This document shows, piece after piece, positions 16,371 through 25,436 of a stretch of 64,000 nt of DNA. Position 1 is the stretch's first letter. Each line of letters starts with the position of its first letter. A program made the translations under genes and the position numbers. Where the stretch lies: contig NZ_CP015596.1 of assembly GCF_001644575.1 (NCBI RefSeq), forward strand, positions 372,001-436,000, in the 5' to 3' direction. The notes beneath the pieces were generated by a model, which was not told the DNA's origin, made no database searches, and was given only the letters and a program-made list of their open reading frames with translations. The stretch is from Mycobacterium adipatum. GTDB taxonomy: Bacteria > Actinomycetota > Actinomycetes > Mycobacteriales > Mycobacteriaceae.

Positions 16371-17116
16371 TGCGGGGAAGTCAGCCGCCGGTGGTCCACG
16401 AAGAGCAACGGCAGGCCATCGCAATGGCCTGCCGGGTCCTGGCCGGCCGCGGCCTCGCCGACGGAATCCTCGGCCACATCAGTGCGCGAACGGGGGAGAA
16501 CGAGCTCTTGGTCCGTTGCAGGGGTCCCAAGGAGCGTGGCCTCGCGCACACCGAAGCCAACGACATCCGGCTGGTCGACCTCGACGGCAATCCCGCCGCC
16601 GAAGGCGAGCTCGACAGCGGCTACACGGTCCCCAACGAGCTGCCTCTGCACACCGAGCTGCTGCGGCGGCGCCCGGATATCAACTCCGTTGTGCATGCCC
16701 ACCCCCCGCAGGTCGTGGCCGCCGACTTGGCAGGGCTCGCTATCCGGCCGATCGTCGGGGCGTTCGACATCCCGGGCACCCGCCTGGCGGCAGACGGAAT
16801 ACCCGTCTACCCCAGAGGAGTGCTCGTGCGAAACCGCGAGCTCGCAGCGGAAATGCTCGACGCCATGGGCGATCGGCCCGTGGTGCTGCTGCGCGGACAC
16901 GGCCTCACCAGCGCGGCGCCGACGATGGAGCAGGCGGTCCTCCAAGCCATCAGCGTAAACACCTTGGCAGGCCTGTCGCTTCAGATCACAGCAGCCGGAG
17001 GGCAGCTGCACGACCTTCCCGGTCCCGACATGGCGGAGCTGCCAGATCTCGGAGGGCCGTTCAACATCGCGACCGCCTGGCGACACGAGCTCGCCCGGCT
17101 GAGCGTCAGCCCATGA
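16370..17116 (+). CDS. phtC: Class II aldolase-family 3,4-dihydroxyphthalate decarboxylase
   Basis: A 248-aa protein of the class II aldolase/adducin fold. Zinc ligands are H109 and H111 (VVHAHPP) and H177 (LLRGHG), with E95 as likely acid. In actinobacterial phthalate pathways this family removes the 2-carboxyl of 3,4-dihydroxyphthalate to give protocatechuate. The ATG overlaps the reductase stop. From codon 113 to past its stop the gene lies inside a 526-bp unit repeated three times; only this first copy is full length. Confidence 0.82.
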   Translation: MRGSQPPVVHEEQRQAIAMACRVLAGRGLADGILGHISARTGENELLVRCRGPKERGLAHTEANDIRLVDLDGNPAAEGELDSGYTVPNELPLHTELLRRRPDINSVVHAHPPQVVAADLAGLAIRPIVGAFDIPGTRLAADGIPVYPRGVLVRNRELAAEMLDAMGDRPVVLLRGHGLTSAAPTMEQAVLQAISVNTLAGLSLQITAAGGQLHDLPGPDMAELPDLGGPFNIATAWRHELARLSVSP

Positions 17117-17233
17117 AGCCGGCCAGCGCGGCAGTGCCGACAGTCCCGCCGACGCTGGGTACGATACAAGGCATGCGATCGACAGAGACAGAAGACGGAT
17201 CCAAATACGGTCCGCCGCCGCAATACCCCCCCC

Positions 17234-17642
17234 GCAGGTCGTGGCCGCCGACTTGGCAGGGCTCGCTATCCGGCCGATCGTCGGGGCGTTCGACATCCCG
17301 GGCACCCGCCTGGCGGCAGACGGAATACCCGTCTACCCCAGAGGAGTGCTCGTGCGAAACCGCGAGCTCGCAGCGGAAATGCTCGACGCCATGGGCGATC
17401 GGCCCGTGGTGCTGCTGCGCGGACACGGCCTCACCAGCGCGGCGCCGACGATGGAGCAGGCGGTCCTCCAAGCCATCAGCGTAAACACCTTGGCAGGCCT
17501 GTCGCTTCAGATCACAGCAGCCGGAGGGCAGCTGCACGACCTTCCCGGTCCCGACATGGCGGAGCTGCCAGATCTCGGAGGGCCGTTCAACATCGCGACC
17601 GCCTGGCGACACGAGCTCGCCCGGCTGAGCGTCAGCCCATGA
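17234..17642 (+). pseudogene. phtC 3' duplicate (second repeat unit)
   Basis: The C-terminal 135 codons of phtC are repeated exactly, starting from the duplication joint. A GTG at 17241 in a GTGGCC context could start a 133-aa product. It would lack H109/H111 and E95 and so the metal site, and should be inactive. The upstream copy of the phtR start (17113) reads through the joint into a wrong frame. Confidence 0.9.
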
Positions 17643-17759
17643 AGCCGGCCAGCGCGGCAGTGCCGACAGTCCCGCCGACGCTGGGTACGATACAAGGCAT
17701 GCGATCGACAGAGACAGAAGACGGATCCAAATACGGTCCGCCGCCGCAATACCCCCCCC

Positions 17760-18168
17760 GCAGGTCGTGGCCGCCGACTTGGCAGGGCTCGCTATCCGGC
17801 CGATCGTCGGGGCGTTCGACATCCCGGGCACCCGCCTGGCGGCAGACGGAATACCCGTCTACCCCAGAGGAGTGCTCGTGCGAAACCGCGAGCTCGCAGC
17901 GGAAATGCTCGACGCCATGGGCGATCGGCCCGTGGTGCTGCTGCGCGGACACGGCCTCACCAGCGCGGCGCCGACGATGGAGCAGGCGGTCCTCCAAGCC
18001 ATCAGCGTAAACACCTTGGCAGGCCTGTCGCTTCAGATCACAGCAGCCGGAGGGCAGCTGCACGACCTTCCCGGTCCCGACATGGCGGAGCTGCCAGATC
18101 TCGGAGGGCCGTTCAACATCGCGACCGCCTGGCGACACGAGCTCGCCCGGCTGAGCGTCAGCCCATGA
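17760..18168 (+). pseudogene. phtC 3' duplicate (third repeat unit)
   Basis: This is a further exact copy of the phtC C-terminal 135 codons. It retains the RGHG motif but not the HAH pair. It is followed directly by the only intact reading frame of the IclR regulator, whose first ATG overlaps the stop here (ATGA at 18165). Confidence 0.9.
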
Positions 18169-19016
18169 AGCCGGCCAGCGCGGCAGTGCCGACAGTCCCG
18201 CCGACGCTGGGTACGATACAAGGCATGCGATCGACAGAGACAGAAGACGGATCCAAATACGGTCCGCCGCCGCAATACCCCATCGAGTCTGTTGATAACG
18301 CCCTGCGGCTGCTCCTGCTGTTCGAAACCCAGCCCAGCATCAGGCTGACCGATGCCAGCACTTACTTGGGCGTGGCGTCGTCGACGGCGCACCGGCTGAT
18401 GGGCATGCTTCTCTACCGTGGCTTCGTTCGGCAGAACCCGGCGACCCGGGCCTACGAACCTGGGCAGGCGCTGAGCTCGATTGCCTTTGCGATCAGACGG
18501 CAGGTGGACATCCGGACACTGGCCCGGCCGGTCCTCGAGCGGATCTTCGAACAAACGGGAGAAACCGTCCACTTCGCCAGGCTTGAGAGGACTGACGTCC
18601 AATTCATCGACGCCATCGAAAGCAGGCGAGCGGTCCGCGTCGGTTCCCGCCAGGGCCTCACCTTGCCAGCAAACTGCACTGCGACTGGTAAAGCGATGCT
18701 GAGCCTCCTCGGTGAGAAGCAGCTGCGGAATCTGTACCCAGGGCAGGAACTCCCCAAGCTGACTACCAACTCAATTACCTCCAGGTCGGACCTTGAAAGG
18801 GAGCTCGACGAAATCCGGCACAGGGGTTACGCAAATAGCCGCGAAGAGAGCGAAGACGGGGTGACATCGGTCGCCGCCGCGGTTGCCGGCCCAAGCGGCA
18901 CTGTCTACGGAATCAACGTATCTGTGCCGGCCCACCGCATGTCGGAGGAGCTTCGCAGCGACCTCGGGGGCATGCTCCGGGCAGCCGCAGAAGAACTCCA
19001 GGGGCGCCTGGTCTAG
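18165..19016 (+). CDS. phtR: IclR-family regulator of the phthalate operon
   Basis: A 283-aa (or 263-aa, if the ATG at 18225 is used) IclR protein. The winged helix-turn-helix covers roughly residues 40-105 (SVDNALRLLLLFETQPSIRLTDASTYLGVASSTAHRLMGML). The effector domain follows, with LPANCTATGKAMLSLL and the late SREESEDGVTSVAAAV. IclR activators of aromatic pathways bind a pathway metabolite. The start overlaps the third phtC copy, which preserves the original coupling. Two earlier partial copies of its first 40 codons exist in the repeat units but lead nowhere. Confidence 0.87.
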   Translation: MKPASAAVPTVPPTLGTIQGMRSTETEDGSKYGPPPQYPIESVDNALRLLLLFETQPSIRLTDASTYLGVASSTAHRLMGMLLYRGFVRQNPATRAYEPGQALSSIAFAIRRQVDIRTLARPVLERIFEQTGETVHFARLERTDVQFIDAIESRRAVRVGSRQGLTLPANCTATGKAMLSLLGEKQLRNLYPGQELPKLTTNSITSRSDLERELDEIRHRGYANSREESEDGVTSVAAAVAGPSGTVYGINVSVPAHRMSEELRSDLGGMLRAAAEELQGRLV

Positions 19017-19026
19017 AAGACTTAAA

Positions 19027-20412
19027 GCGGCTTCGCGTTTAGGCATGGTTGGTCTGTTTGTTCCGGTAGGGGCGGTGGCCGCCGGCGGCCAGTAGGCATC
19101 TGAGTCTGTAGTTGGTGAAGTTGCGGAAGCCGCGGGCGATTCGGCGGGTGGTTTCGATGACGCCATTGAATCGCTTCGGTGGGTCCGTTGGAAGCGCCGT
19201 GGGTGTCGAAGTAGGCTAGGATCGCTGTCTTCCATTGAGTGTCCGCCCGAGTCGGGCGACTTCCGGGATGGGGAGGTCGGGAATGATGTGATTACTTCGT
19301 TGACGAGTTCCCGGCCCCGCTCCGGGCGGGCGTGGTAGATGTTGCGGAGCTTCTGGTAGCACTGCCAGGCCAGGGTGACTTCGTGGCCGTGATCCCCGGC
19401 GCTGAGCTTAGCATCGAGCCGGGCGGCTTGTTTGTCGGTGAGGTGTTCGGCGCCGATCTGCAGGGTTCGACGGATTCCGTAGAGCGGGTCGCCCTTGCGG
19501 CCGCGGTGTCCCAGGGTGTCCTGCTGGACCCGGCGGCGGACCTCGTCGATCATGGCCGAGCCGAGCTTCACGACATGGAACGCGTTCAGAACGGCGATGG
19601 CTTCGGGCAGCTCGTCACGGATCGCGTTCGCGTAGCCGCGGAACGGATCCAGCGCGGCGGTCTTGATCCCGGCAGTGAACCCTGCGCCGCGTTCTTTGAG
19701 CCAGTCCGCATAGGCCTTCCCCGACCGGCCCGGAACCAGGTCAAGCAACCTGGCGTGCACCACCCCCGCGGGGTCGCGGGTGTGGTCCACGATCCCGGTG
19801 ACCATGCCGGTTCCGGGCGGGCCGGTGTGGGACCAGACATGCTCATCGACCCCGAGCGCATCTACCCCGGTCAGCCGGCCGGTCGATGCGATCCGCCGGG
19901 TGGCTTCGATCCTGACCGCGTCCCAGACGGTGTGCCAGGAGACGCCGAGCTGATGGGCCAAGGCGGAGACCGAGGTGTCGAAATGCTGGAGCGCATCGGT
20001 CGCCCACCCGGCGGCCCTGGCGGTGAGCTTCGCCCGTGGTCCTGCCAGCGGGTGCTCCTCTGTGAACGTCGTTCTCGGGCAGTCCGGGTCCGGGCACCGC
20101 CAGACACGTTTGGCCCACAGCAGCCGCACCGGGCGGCCGAAACAGGGAATGTCATGGAGACGGACCTGGCGGCGTCCATGCCCGACCGCGATGACGCCGC
20201 AGTCGGCGCAGCCGGTGACGTTCTCCCCGGTTTCGACGCCCAGAAGCAGGCCGGTACCGGTTGCCGTGACGGAGCTGACGCGGACGCCCTCGACACCGAG
20301 CAGCGCATCCGCGCGCGTGCACCAGCGGCCACCGGAACACGACATAGAGTTATTCATGTCAGGGTCTCTTTTGGGTATTGGTTGCTTGGTCGCGACCAAT
20401 TCAAAGAGGCCC
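19027..20412 (-). mobile_element. Decayed ISL3-family insertion sequence
   Basis: The left end near 19027 reads GGCTTCGCGTTTAGGC, and the inward-read right end near 20412 reads GGGCCTCTTTGAATTGG. They are weakly similar, as in the family. The transposase between them is broken. The element starts about 10 bp after the phtR stop. Boundaries are approximate and no target duplication was identified. Confidence 0.6.
19039..20357 (-). pseudogene. ISL3-family transposase, frameshifted
   Basis: The N-terminal half is intact. It has a cysteine-rich zinc region (VTGCADCGVIAVGHGR ... VWRCPDPDCPRTTF), a helix-turn-helix (VSALAHQLGVSWHTVWDAV) and the catalytic start VDALGVDEHVWS. After LVNEVITSFPT the frame is lost at least three times between about 19250 and 19170 (for example an extra T in the codons for EAINGV). 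The proper C-terminus RNKQTNHA appears in another frame, ending at 19039. Confidence 0.85.
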
Positions 20413-20417
20413 TGACC
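20355..20417. repeat. Inverted repeat at the ISL3 transposase start
   Basis: GTCAGGGTCTCTTTTGG (from 20358) pairs imperfectly with CCAATTCAAAGAGGCCCTGAC further right. The dyad covers the transposase start and the right IS end. It could be the IS end plus a transcriptional barrier. Confidence 0.4.
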
Positions 20418-20471
20418 TCTTTCCTGCCGCACCACGCCGCAGCTGCATGCGGCCACGCCCTGCCCCCGGCG

Positions 20472-20894
20472 TCAGACGGCCCTCACCCTGCTCATCGTCG
20501 AAGGCCCAAGGCGACCGGCTTCCCGGCGAACGCGGCCGCAGGCGCCGGACTCCTCCGGCCGCCAGATTGTGTGCACGCCAACGTCGAGCAACTTCCGCTC
20601 ACCGACGTCCGTGATGACCCAGACAAATCCGTGTTCCGGAAACGTCATGTCAACCCGCCCGTACCACAATGCCCCGGTTTCATGATCCCTCACAGCGATG
20701 CGGTGCCCGCGGGCCAGGGACAGGAAGACTTCGATTTCGCATTCTGTCAGCGACTCTTTCAACCCATTCCTCCCCGGCGCTGCGCCGAGAGCCGCCGTAC
20801 GCAGGGAACAGCCGGCCTGGCGGGCGGCGGGGCAGACCATGCTAAAAACGCTGCCAGCCGGCGCGCCGGAGAGATCGCTCTGCTGTCCGTTCAT
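20472..20894 (-). CDS. Hypothetical protein (140 aa)
   Basis: The ATG at 20894 overlaps the stop of the preceding gene (ATGA). The best-ordered part is ESLTECEIEVFLSLARGHRIAVRDHETGALWYGRVDMTFPEHGFVWVITDVGERKLLD, which looks like a compact beta-rich domain. No motif or function is recognised. It is the last of three co-directional small genes. Confidence 0.55.
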   Translation of the reverse strand: MNGQQSDLSGAPAGSVFSMVCPAARQAGCSLRTAALGAAPGRNGLKESLTECEIEVFLSLARGHRIAVRDHETGALWYGRVDMTFPEHGFVWVITDVGERKLLDVGVHTIWRPEESGACGRVRREAGRLGPSTMSRVRAV

Positions 20895-21109
20895 CGCAGC
20901 CCGCTCCCCCACCTTTCGAGTGTCACACCGCGTGGAACGTCGCTGTCCAGGCGCGCTTCATAGCGGCCCGGGGCGAGGCGGGCCACCGAGATGCCGACGT
21001 GTTCAGCCATCGCCGCCGGCTTCAGCAGATCCACCGCTTCATCCAGGGCGGCGTCCAGTTCTTTTCGGGTGTGAACGGCGACGACGAGACAACCGGGTGC
21101 TGCGTGCAT
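20891..21109 (-). CDS. Hypothetical protein (72 aa)
   Basis: The start at 21109 is preceded by AAGGA with good spacing. The product begins HAAPGCLVVAVHTRKELDAALDEAVDLLKPAAMAEHVGI and ends with a basic-aromatic tail. It is coupled to the downstream gene by an ATGA overlap. No function is recognised. Confidence 0.55.
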   Translation of the reverse strand: MHAAPGCLVVAVHTRKELDAALDEAVDLLKPAAMAEHVGISVARLAPGRYEARLDSDVPRGVTLERWGSGLR

Positions 21110-21203
21110 GGTCAAATCCTTAATCTGAGGGCGGTGATCAGTACTTTGGGACACGCCAAATGTCCCTGGGACGGAACGGAGGAGCGGCAGCCCGCCGGCA
21201 TGA

Positions 21204-21581
21204 TCAAGCCAGGGCCCAAATCCCGGCGGCCCCGGCGGAACCTAGGGGACCAAGGCTTCCGGCAGAAGAAGGGGCAGGACCGTGGAACGCTGCAGAACGG
21301 CGGCGGTTTACCTCCGACAGTCCCATGATGGTGGCTTCAACATCTTCCAGGGATTGCTGAATCCAGGCGAGGGCGGCCAGGTCATCGGAACTGTGGGCCG
21401 CGTCGATTGATGACGCCTCTAGGAGCGCAGCCCGGCGGCTGATCCTGCCGGAAAGTTCGAGGATCAACGGCGGAATCATGGCCAGGGATTCACCCCGCGT
21501 TAGGTGCGCGAAGGCTTCTTTTCCAGCGCCACGGTGGGTGACGGCGACCGTGAGGGCCAGATCTGAGGAGTTTGTGGTCAT
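21204..21581 (-). CDS. Hypothetical protein (125 aa)
   Basis: The ATG at 21581 is preceded by AAGGA. A helical product is visible, with LTRGESLAMIPPLILELSGRISRRAALLEASS and DDLAALAWIQQSLEDVEATIMGLSEVNRR, ending in a glycine/alanine/serine-rich tail. It is the first gene of a three-gene minus-strand set. IS256 copy 2 inserted about 40 bp upstream and probably separated the set from its promoter. Confidence 0.6.
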   Translation of the reverse strand: MTTNSSDLALTVAVTHRGAGKEAFAHLTRGESLAMIPPLILELSGRISRRAALLEASSIDAAHSSDDLAALAWIQQSLEDVEATIMGLSEVNRRRSAAFHGPAPSSAGSLGPLGSAGAAGIWALA

Positions 21582-21630
21582 GGGTCTGTCCTTCAGGTTG
21601 TTCAAAGTCCTGGTCTTTTCGGAGTGCTTC

Positions 21631-23093
21631 GAGCAATGATCAGAACCTGTGGATCCCGGGCGGGCGTGCCTTCCCGGAAGATGATCTGCAAGGAATCCGA
21701 ATTCTGATCAAGACCAGCGTTGGCGCGCTGGCGGGAAGGCACGCCCGTGCTCACGGTAGTAGACAACAACGACGACTCCAACGAGACCCGCAATGCGGCC
21801 GGTGCGGGCCGGTCGTTGCTCGACCAGATCGTCCGCGACGGTGCCCGGCAGATGCTGGCCGCGGCGTTGCAGGCCGAGGTCGCCGACTATGTAGCCCGGT
21901 ATGCCGGTGAGGTCGACGAACACGGCCACCGACTGGTGGTCCGCAACGGATACCACGCCGAACGTGAGGTCGTGACCTCGGCGGGTGCGGTGGCGGTGAA
22001 GGCGCCCCGCGTGAACGACAAGCGGATCGACCCCGATACCGGCGAGCGCAAGCGGTTCTCCTCGGCGATCCTGCCCGCCTGGGCTCGCAAGTCCGAGCAG
22101 GTATCGGAGGTGCTGCCGCTGCTGTACCTGCACGGCCTGTCAACCAGTGACTTCGGGCCGGCGCTCGAACAGTTCCTCGGCACCGGCGCCGGACTGTCCG
22201 CATCCTCGATCACCCGGCTCACGGCCCAGTGGCAGGACGAGGCGAAGGCCTTCGGCACCAGGGACCTCTCGCAGGTCGACTACGTGTACCTGTGGGTCGA
22301 CGGCATCCACCTGAAAGTCCGGCTCGAGCAGGAAAAGCTCTGCCTGTTGGTGATGCTCGGGGTGCGGGCGGACGGCCGCAAGGAACTCGTCGCCCTGGCC
22401 GACGGCTACCGAGAGTCCACCGAGTCCTGGGCGGACCTGCTGCGGGATTGCCGCCGCCGCGGGATGCGCGCGCCGGCGCTCGCGGTCGGGGACGGAGCTT
22501 TGGGATTCTGGCGGGCACTGCGGGAGGTGTTCCCCGCCACCCGCGAACAACGCTGCTGGTTCCACAAACAAGCCAACGTTCTTGCTGCACTCCCGAAATC
22601 GGCGCATCCGGGTGCGTTGGCGGCGATGAAGGAGATCATCGGGGCCGAGGACATCGACAAGGCGCAGTTGGCGATCGCAGCGTTCGAACGTGACTACAGC
22701 GCGAAGTACCCGAAAGCGGTGAAGAAAATCGTCGATGACGCCGACGTGCTGCTCGAGTACTTCCGGTATCCCGCCGAGCACTGGGTGCATCTACGCACCA
22801 CGAACCCGATCGAATCGACCTTCGCGACGGTTCGGCTTCGGACCAGGGTGACCAAGGGCCCGGGATCACGGGCGGCGGGCATGGCGATGGCCTACAAGCT
22901 GATCGAAGCAGCGCAGTCGCGGTGGCGGGCGGTCAACGCACCACACCTGGTGGCGTTGGTGCGGGCCGGCGCAGTGTTCCACCAGGGCAAGCTCCTCGAA
23001 CGTCCGGTCGACATCACCCCGGAACCATCGCCCGACACCCCAGTGTCCGAGGTCGCCTGACGACCCTCGATCCACAGGATTTGACTATTTCTC
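21631..23093 (+). mobile_element. IS256-family insertion sequence, copy 2 with 9-bp target duplication
   Basis: A 1463-bp element, same length and ends as copy 1 but on the other strand. It is flanked by GAGTGCTTC at 21622-21630 and 23094-23102, which defines the element limits precisely for this family and marks a simple insertion. Confidence 0.94.
21747..23060 (+). CDS. IS256-family transposase (copy 2)
   Basis: The translated protein is identical to that of copy 1 at 4978-6291, with all catalytic contexts intact (YVYLWVDGIHLK, AVGDGALGFW). Identity between copies in inverted orientation provides substrate for homologous inversion of the DNA between 6.4 and 21.6 kb. Confidence 0.92.
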   Translation: MLTVVDNNDDSNETRNAAGAGRSLLDQIVRDGARQMLAAALQAEVADYVARYAGEVDEHGHRLVVRNGYHAEREVVTSAGAVAVKAPRVNDKRIDPDTGERKRFSSAILPAWARKSEQVSEVLPLLYLHGLSTSDFGPALEQFLGTGAGLSASSITRLTAQWQDEAKAFGTRDLSQVDYVYLWVDGIHLKVRLEQEKLCLLVMLGVRADGRKELVALADGYRESTESWADLLRDCRRRGMRAPALAVGDGALGFWRALREVFPATREQRCWFHKQANVLAALPKSAHPGALAAMKEIIGAEDIDKAQLAIAAFERDYSAKYPKAVKKIVDDADVLLEYFRYPAEHWVHLRTTNPIESTFATVRLRTRVTKGPGSRAAGMAMAYKLIEAAQSRWRAVNAPHLVALVRAGAVFHQGKLLERPVDITPEPSPDTPVSEVA

Positions 23094-23214
23094 GAGTGCT
23101 TCCGGTACGACGGAAGGGGAGTCTCGGGTGGTTCGTCCCGCCGCAGATCGTCCGCGCCGCAGGCACACTGAGGTGTACTACTGATGTGAGACACAGTTTG
23201 AAAGGATTGTGCTC

Positions 23215-23505
23215 ATGTCTGCTCGACCTACCTATTCCGATGAGTTCAAGGCTGATGCCGTTGAGCTCGTGGTTTCATCTGGCCGTTCGCCGGCTTCTGT
23301 CGCTCCGGAGCTCGGCATTTCCGTCACCGCGTTGAAACGCTGGGTGCGGGTGTCCCGTGAGGGGCAACCAGGCGGTGGGGGGAAACCGGATGATCCGGTG
23401 GATCCTGCGAAATACAAGGCGTTGGAAGCACGGATGCGTGAGCTGGAGAGGGAGAACGATTTCCTGAAAAAAGTTTCGGCGTTCTTCGCCAAAGAACAAC
23501 GGTAG
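23215..23505 (+). CDS. IS3-family transposase OrfA
   Basis: A 96-aa DNA-binding subunit with a helix-turn-helix (YSDEFKADAVELVVSSGRSPASVAPELGISVTALKRWVR) and a C-terminal leucine-zipper-like helix (YKALEARMRELERENDFLKKVSAFFA). The ATG at 23215 follows AAAGGA. A CTGAAAAAAG run near its 3' end (about 23463) is a typical slippery site for a programmed -1 shift into OrfB. Confidence 0.87.
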   Translation: MSARPTYSDEFKADAVELVVSSGRSPASVAPELGISVTALKRWVRVSREGQPGGGGKPDDPVDPAKYKALEARMRELERENDFLKKVSAFFAKEQR

Positions 23506-23510
23506 AGGAC

Positions 23511-24395
23511 TTGTACCGAGTTGTTCAGGAGAAGAACGCCGACTTCCCGGTGGCCTGGATGTGCCGCCAGCTTGGTCTCCCACGGGCGACGTATTACCGG
23601 CGGCTGGACGCCGGCGACACCCCGACTGCGCTGCGCCGCCGGGAACTGACGGATCAGGTGAAGACCGTCTTCGATTCCTCCGACGGGATCTTCGGGCACC
23701 GCATGGTCCATGCGAAACTTGCCGCCGCCGGCATCGAGGTTTCGGTGGGCACTGTCGCGGGGATCATGGCCGAAAACGGGTGGGCGGCAAAGCGGATGAG
23801 AGCGTTCAAGCGCACCACGATCGCCTCGGATCCGGATAAAGTCTTCGAGGACCTCATCGGCCGGGACTTCACTGCAGAAGCCCCTGGAACGCGTCTGGTG
23901 GGCGATATTACCTACCTGCGCACCGGCGAAGGGTGGCTGTATTTGGCCACTGTCATTGACCTGTGCACCCGCATGGTCGTCGGCTGGGCCATGGCTGAGC
24001 ACATGCGCGCCTCGTTGGTTACCGGAGCCCTGACGATGGCCAGGGACAGCGGCCACCTGAGCCCCAACGCCATTTTTCACAGCGACCACGGAACGCAGTA
24101 CACCTCCCGGGAAATGGGCGCCTGGTGCGCAGGAAACAAGATCCGCCAATCCATGGGCGCCACCGGGGTGTGCTGGGACAATGCAGTCGCAGAATCGCTG
24201 TTCTCATCCCTGAAAAACGAGTTCTACCATCACCACAGCTTCACCACCCGCCAGGACGCCAGACGGGCGACCATGCGCTACATCGAAGTGTTCTACAACC
24301 GCTGGCGCCCTCACACCAACAACGAGGGTCTGCCGCCCGCGACAGCAATGGCCAACTTCACAACCAGAAACCAGCCGCTTCCCGCTGCTGCCTGA
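23511..24395 (+). CDS. IS3-family transposase OrfB (DDE integrase)
   Basis: About 294 codons with the HTH_21-like region (MCRQLGLPRATYYRRL) and the full DDE triad: LVGDITYL, IFHSDHGTQYTS and DNAVAESLFSSLKNEF. It overlaps the OrfA region in the -1 frame and is probably expressed as an OrfAB fusion by ribosomal frameshifting rather than from its own start. It appears intact. Confidence 0.88.
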   Translation: MYRVVQEKNADFPVAWMCRQLGLPRATYYRRLDAGDTPTALRRRELTDQVKTVFDSSDGIFGHRMVHAKLAAAGIEVSVGTVAGIMAENGWAAKRMRAFKRTTIASDPDKVFEDLIGRDFTAEAPGTRLVGDITYLRTGEGWLYLATVIDLCTRMVVGWAMAEHMRASLVTGALTMARDSGHLSPNAIFHSDHGTQYTSREMGAWCAGNKIRQSMGATGVCWDNAVAESLFSSLKNEFYHHHSFTTRQDARRATMRYIEVFYNRWRPHTNNEGLPPATAMANFTTRNQPLPAAA

Positions 24396-24639
24396 CCGAA
24401 AAGAAACTACCCGACTGTCTCACATCCTTGACACACCTCACACCGTCCGCCACCGGAATGGGCCTGCGGCACGGACGGTCTGCGGCTCTACAAGCCCGGG
24501 CGCACCTCCCGATCGACGCAGCCAAATACGAAACGGCAGCTTTCAAGGCCGCGTTCTCCACGGCCCGGTCTTTGGTTTCAACAACACCGACCGTCAGTGC
24601 CCCTGCCCGGCCGAGACATCAACCATGCTTAACTGCGAA

Positions 24640-24843
24640 GGGCCCTTAAAGCGACCCCGTACTGCTCCGGCAGTACTTTCCAAAGGGCACGGACCTGAAC
24701 GTGTGGAGTTAGACCAGCTCGATGACGTCTGCGACGGACTCAACGACAGGCCCCGAGCATGTCTCAACGACCGCTCGCCACGGGCAGCCATGCAACGATT
24801 AGGACACCGGATGCAAACACATCTAATTCGCAACGTTCACTAG
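24640..24843 (+). pseudogene. IS30-family transposase C-terminal remnant
   Basis: YFPKGTDLNVWS in one frame, followed after a one-base shift by LDQLDDVCDGLNDRPRACLNDRSPRAAMQRL, is the characteristic IS30 transposase C-terminus. Only about 60 residues are left and they are frameshifted. The sequence between 24441 and 24640 shows no other gene I can support. Confidence 0.55.
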
Positions 24844-24909
24844 AAACCGCCCCGTATATCGGGGGCTGATCCTCGGCGCCAACGCAGCACGGGACCTTCG
24901 CAGCAGGGC

Positions 24910-25245
24910 CTATCGGCACCCCTCCCGGTCCCGCGGAACGTCGATCTGCACCGGGCCTGTCGTCTCCGTCAGCACGGTCTGGGACCGCGTTCCGTTGCGC
25001 GAGTTGGCAGTATCCTTCGCCGCCGTGTCGTGCCGTTCATAACCGAGGTGCTCGGTCAGTTCCTCGTCCAGGGCGGTTTCGATGACGGTCTTGGTCAGCT
25101 GCTTGAGCAGTCCGTCAGGACCGGCCAGGGACAGCCCCTGCTCCCTCGCCATCCTGACCAGCTCGCGGGCAGCCTCGGCCTCGGATTTCTCTGTCAGTTC
25201 GTCAACGGTTTTCGTACTCGGCACAGCCTCAAGTGTTGCGGCCAT
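24910..25245 (-). pseudogene. IS256-family (mutator) transposase N-terminal fragment
   Basis: The 111 residues from the ATG at 25245 contain ELVRMAREQGLSLAGPDGLLKQLTKTVIETALDEELTEHLGYERHD and RNGTRSQTVLTETTGPVQIDVPRDREG. This is the start of a mutator-type transposase of a different subgroup from the complete IS256 copies here. It ends abruptly at about 24910 after VPRDR. It is a remnant of a further IS. Confidence 0.75.
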
Positions 25246-25309
25246 ATCGGGCTCCTTCCCGCCAGGCTTGCCGCCCCGGCGTGTCGAGCCGGATACACCG
25301 TTAATTCCC

Positions 25310-25359
25310 CAGTCCCTGCCCGGGCAGCACGCCGCTGAAGAAGGCGAGGTTCCTGAAGG
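25310..25359 (+). pseudogene. IS1634-like transposase fragment, left part (split by IS21)
   Basis: Codons for PLKKARFLK up to 25359 continue at 27539 as VTGAEKMSAAAVIGAYHDLWQVEASF when the IS21 element and one copy of its target duplication are removed. The combined frame matches the late part of IS1634-type transposases. Confidence 0.55.
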
Positions 25360-25436
25360 TGTTGACGACGCCTGAAAACTGACCCCCTATCGACGGGTGA
25401 ATTTTGACCCCCGTCCTTGATAGGAGGGTGATTTCA

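Larger units (their letters stand above)
16708..18281 (+). repeat. 526-bp tandem triplication across the phtC/phtR junction
   Basis: Units begin at 16708, 17234 and 17760, a constant 526-bp period; the third ends near 18281. Each holds the last 135 codons of phtC and the first codons of phtR. The joints are C-tracts: phtC has CACCCCCC, the phtR side AATACCCC, and the junctions AATACCCCCCCC, so 4+4 C residues mark the crossover. By eye and by translation the units are identical, implying a recent event. Confidence 0.97.
23169..24440 (+). mobile_element. IS3-family insertion sequence with 3-bp target duplication
   Basis: 1272 bp. The ends TGAGGTGTACTACTGATGTG and (inward from the right) TGAGGTGTGTCAAGGATGTG continue as GAGACA on both sides, an imperfect 26-27-bp inverted repeat. 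CAC flanks both sides (23166-23168 and 24441-24443). It lies 66 bp beyond IS256 copy 2. Confidence 0.88.

Noticed and set aside
16708..18281. Tandem repeat considered as a CRISPR or satellite array
   Set aside because: Units are 526 bp, contain coding sequence and have no spacers; this is a segmental tandem triplication.
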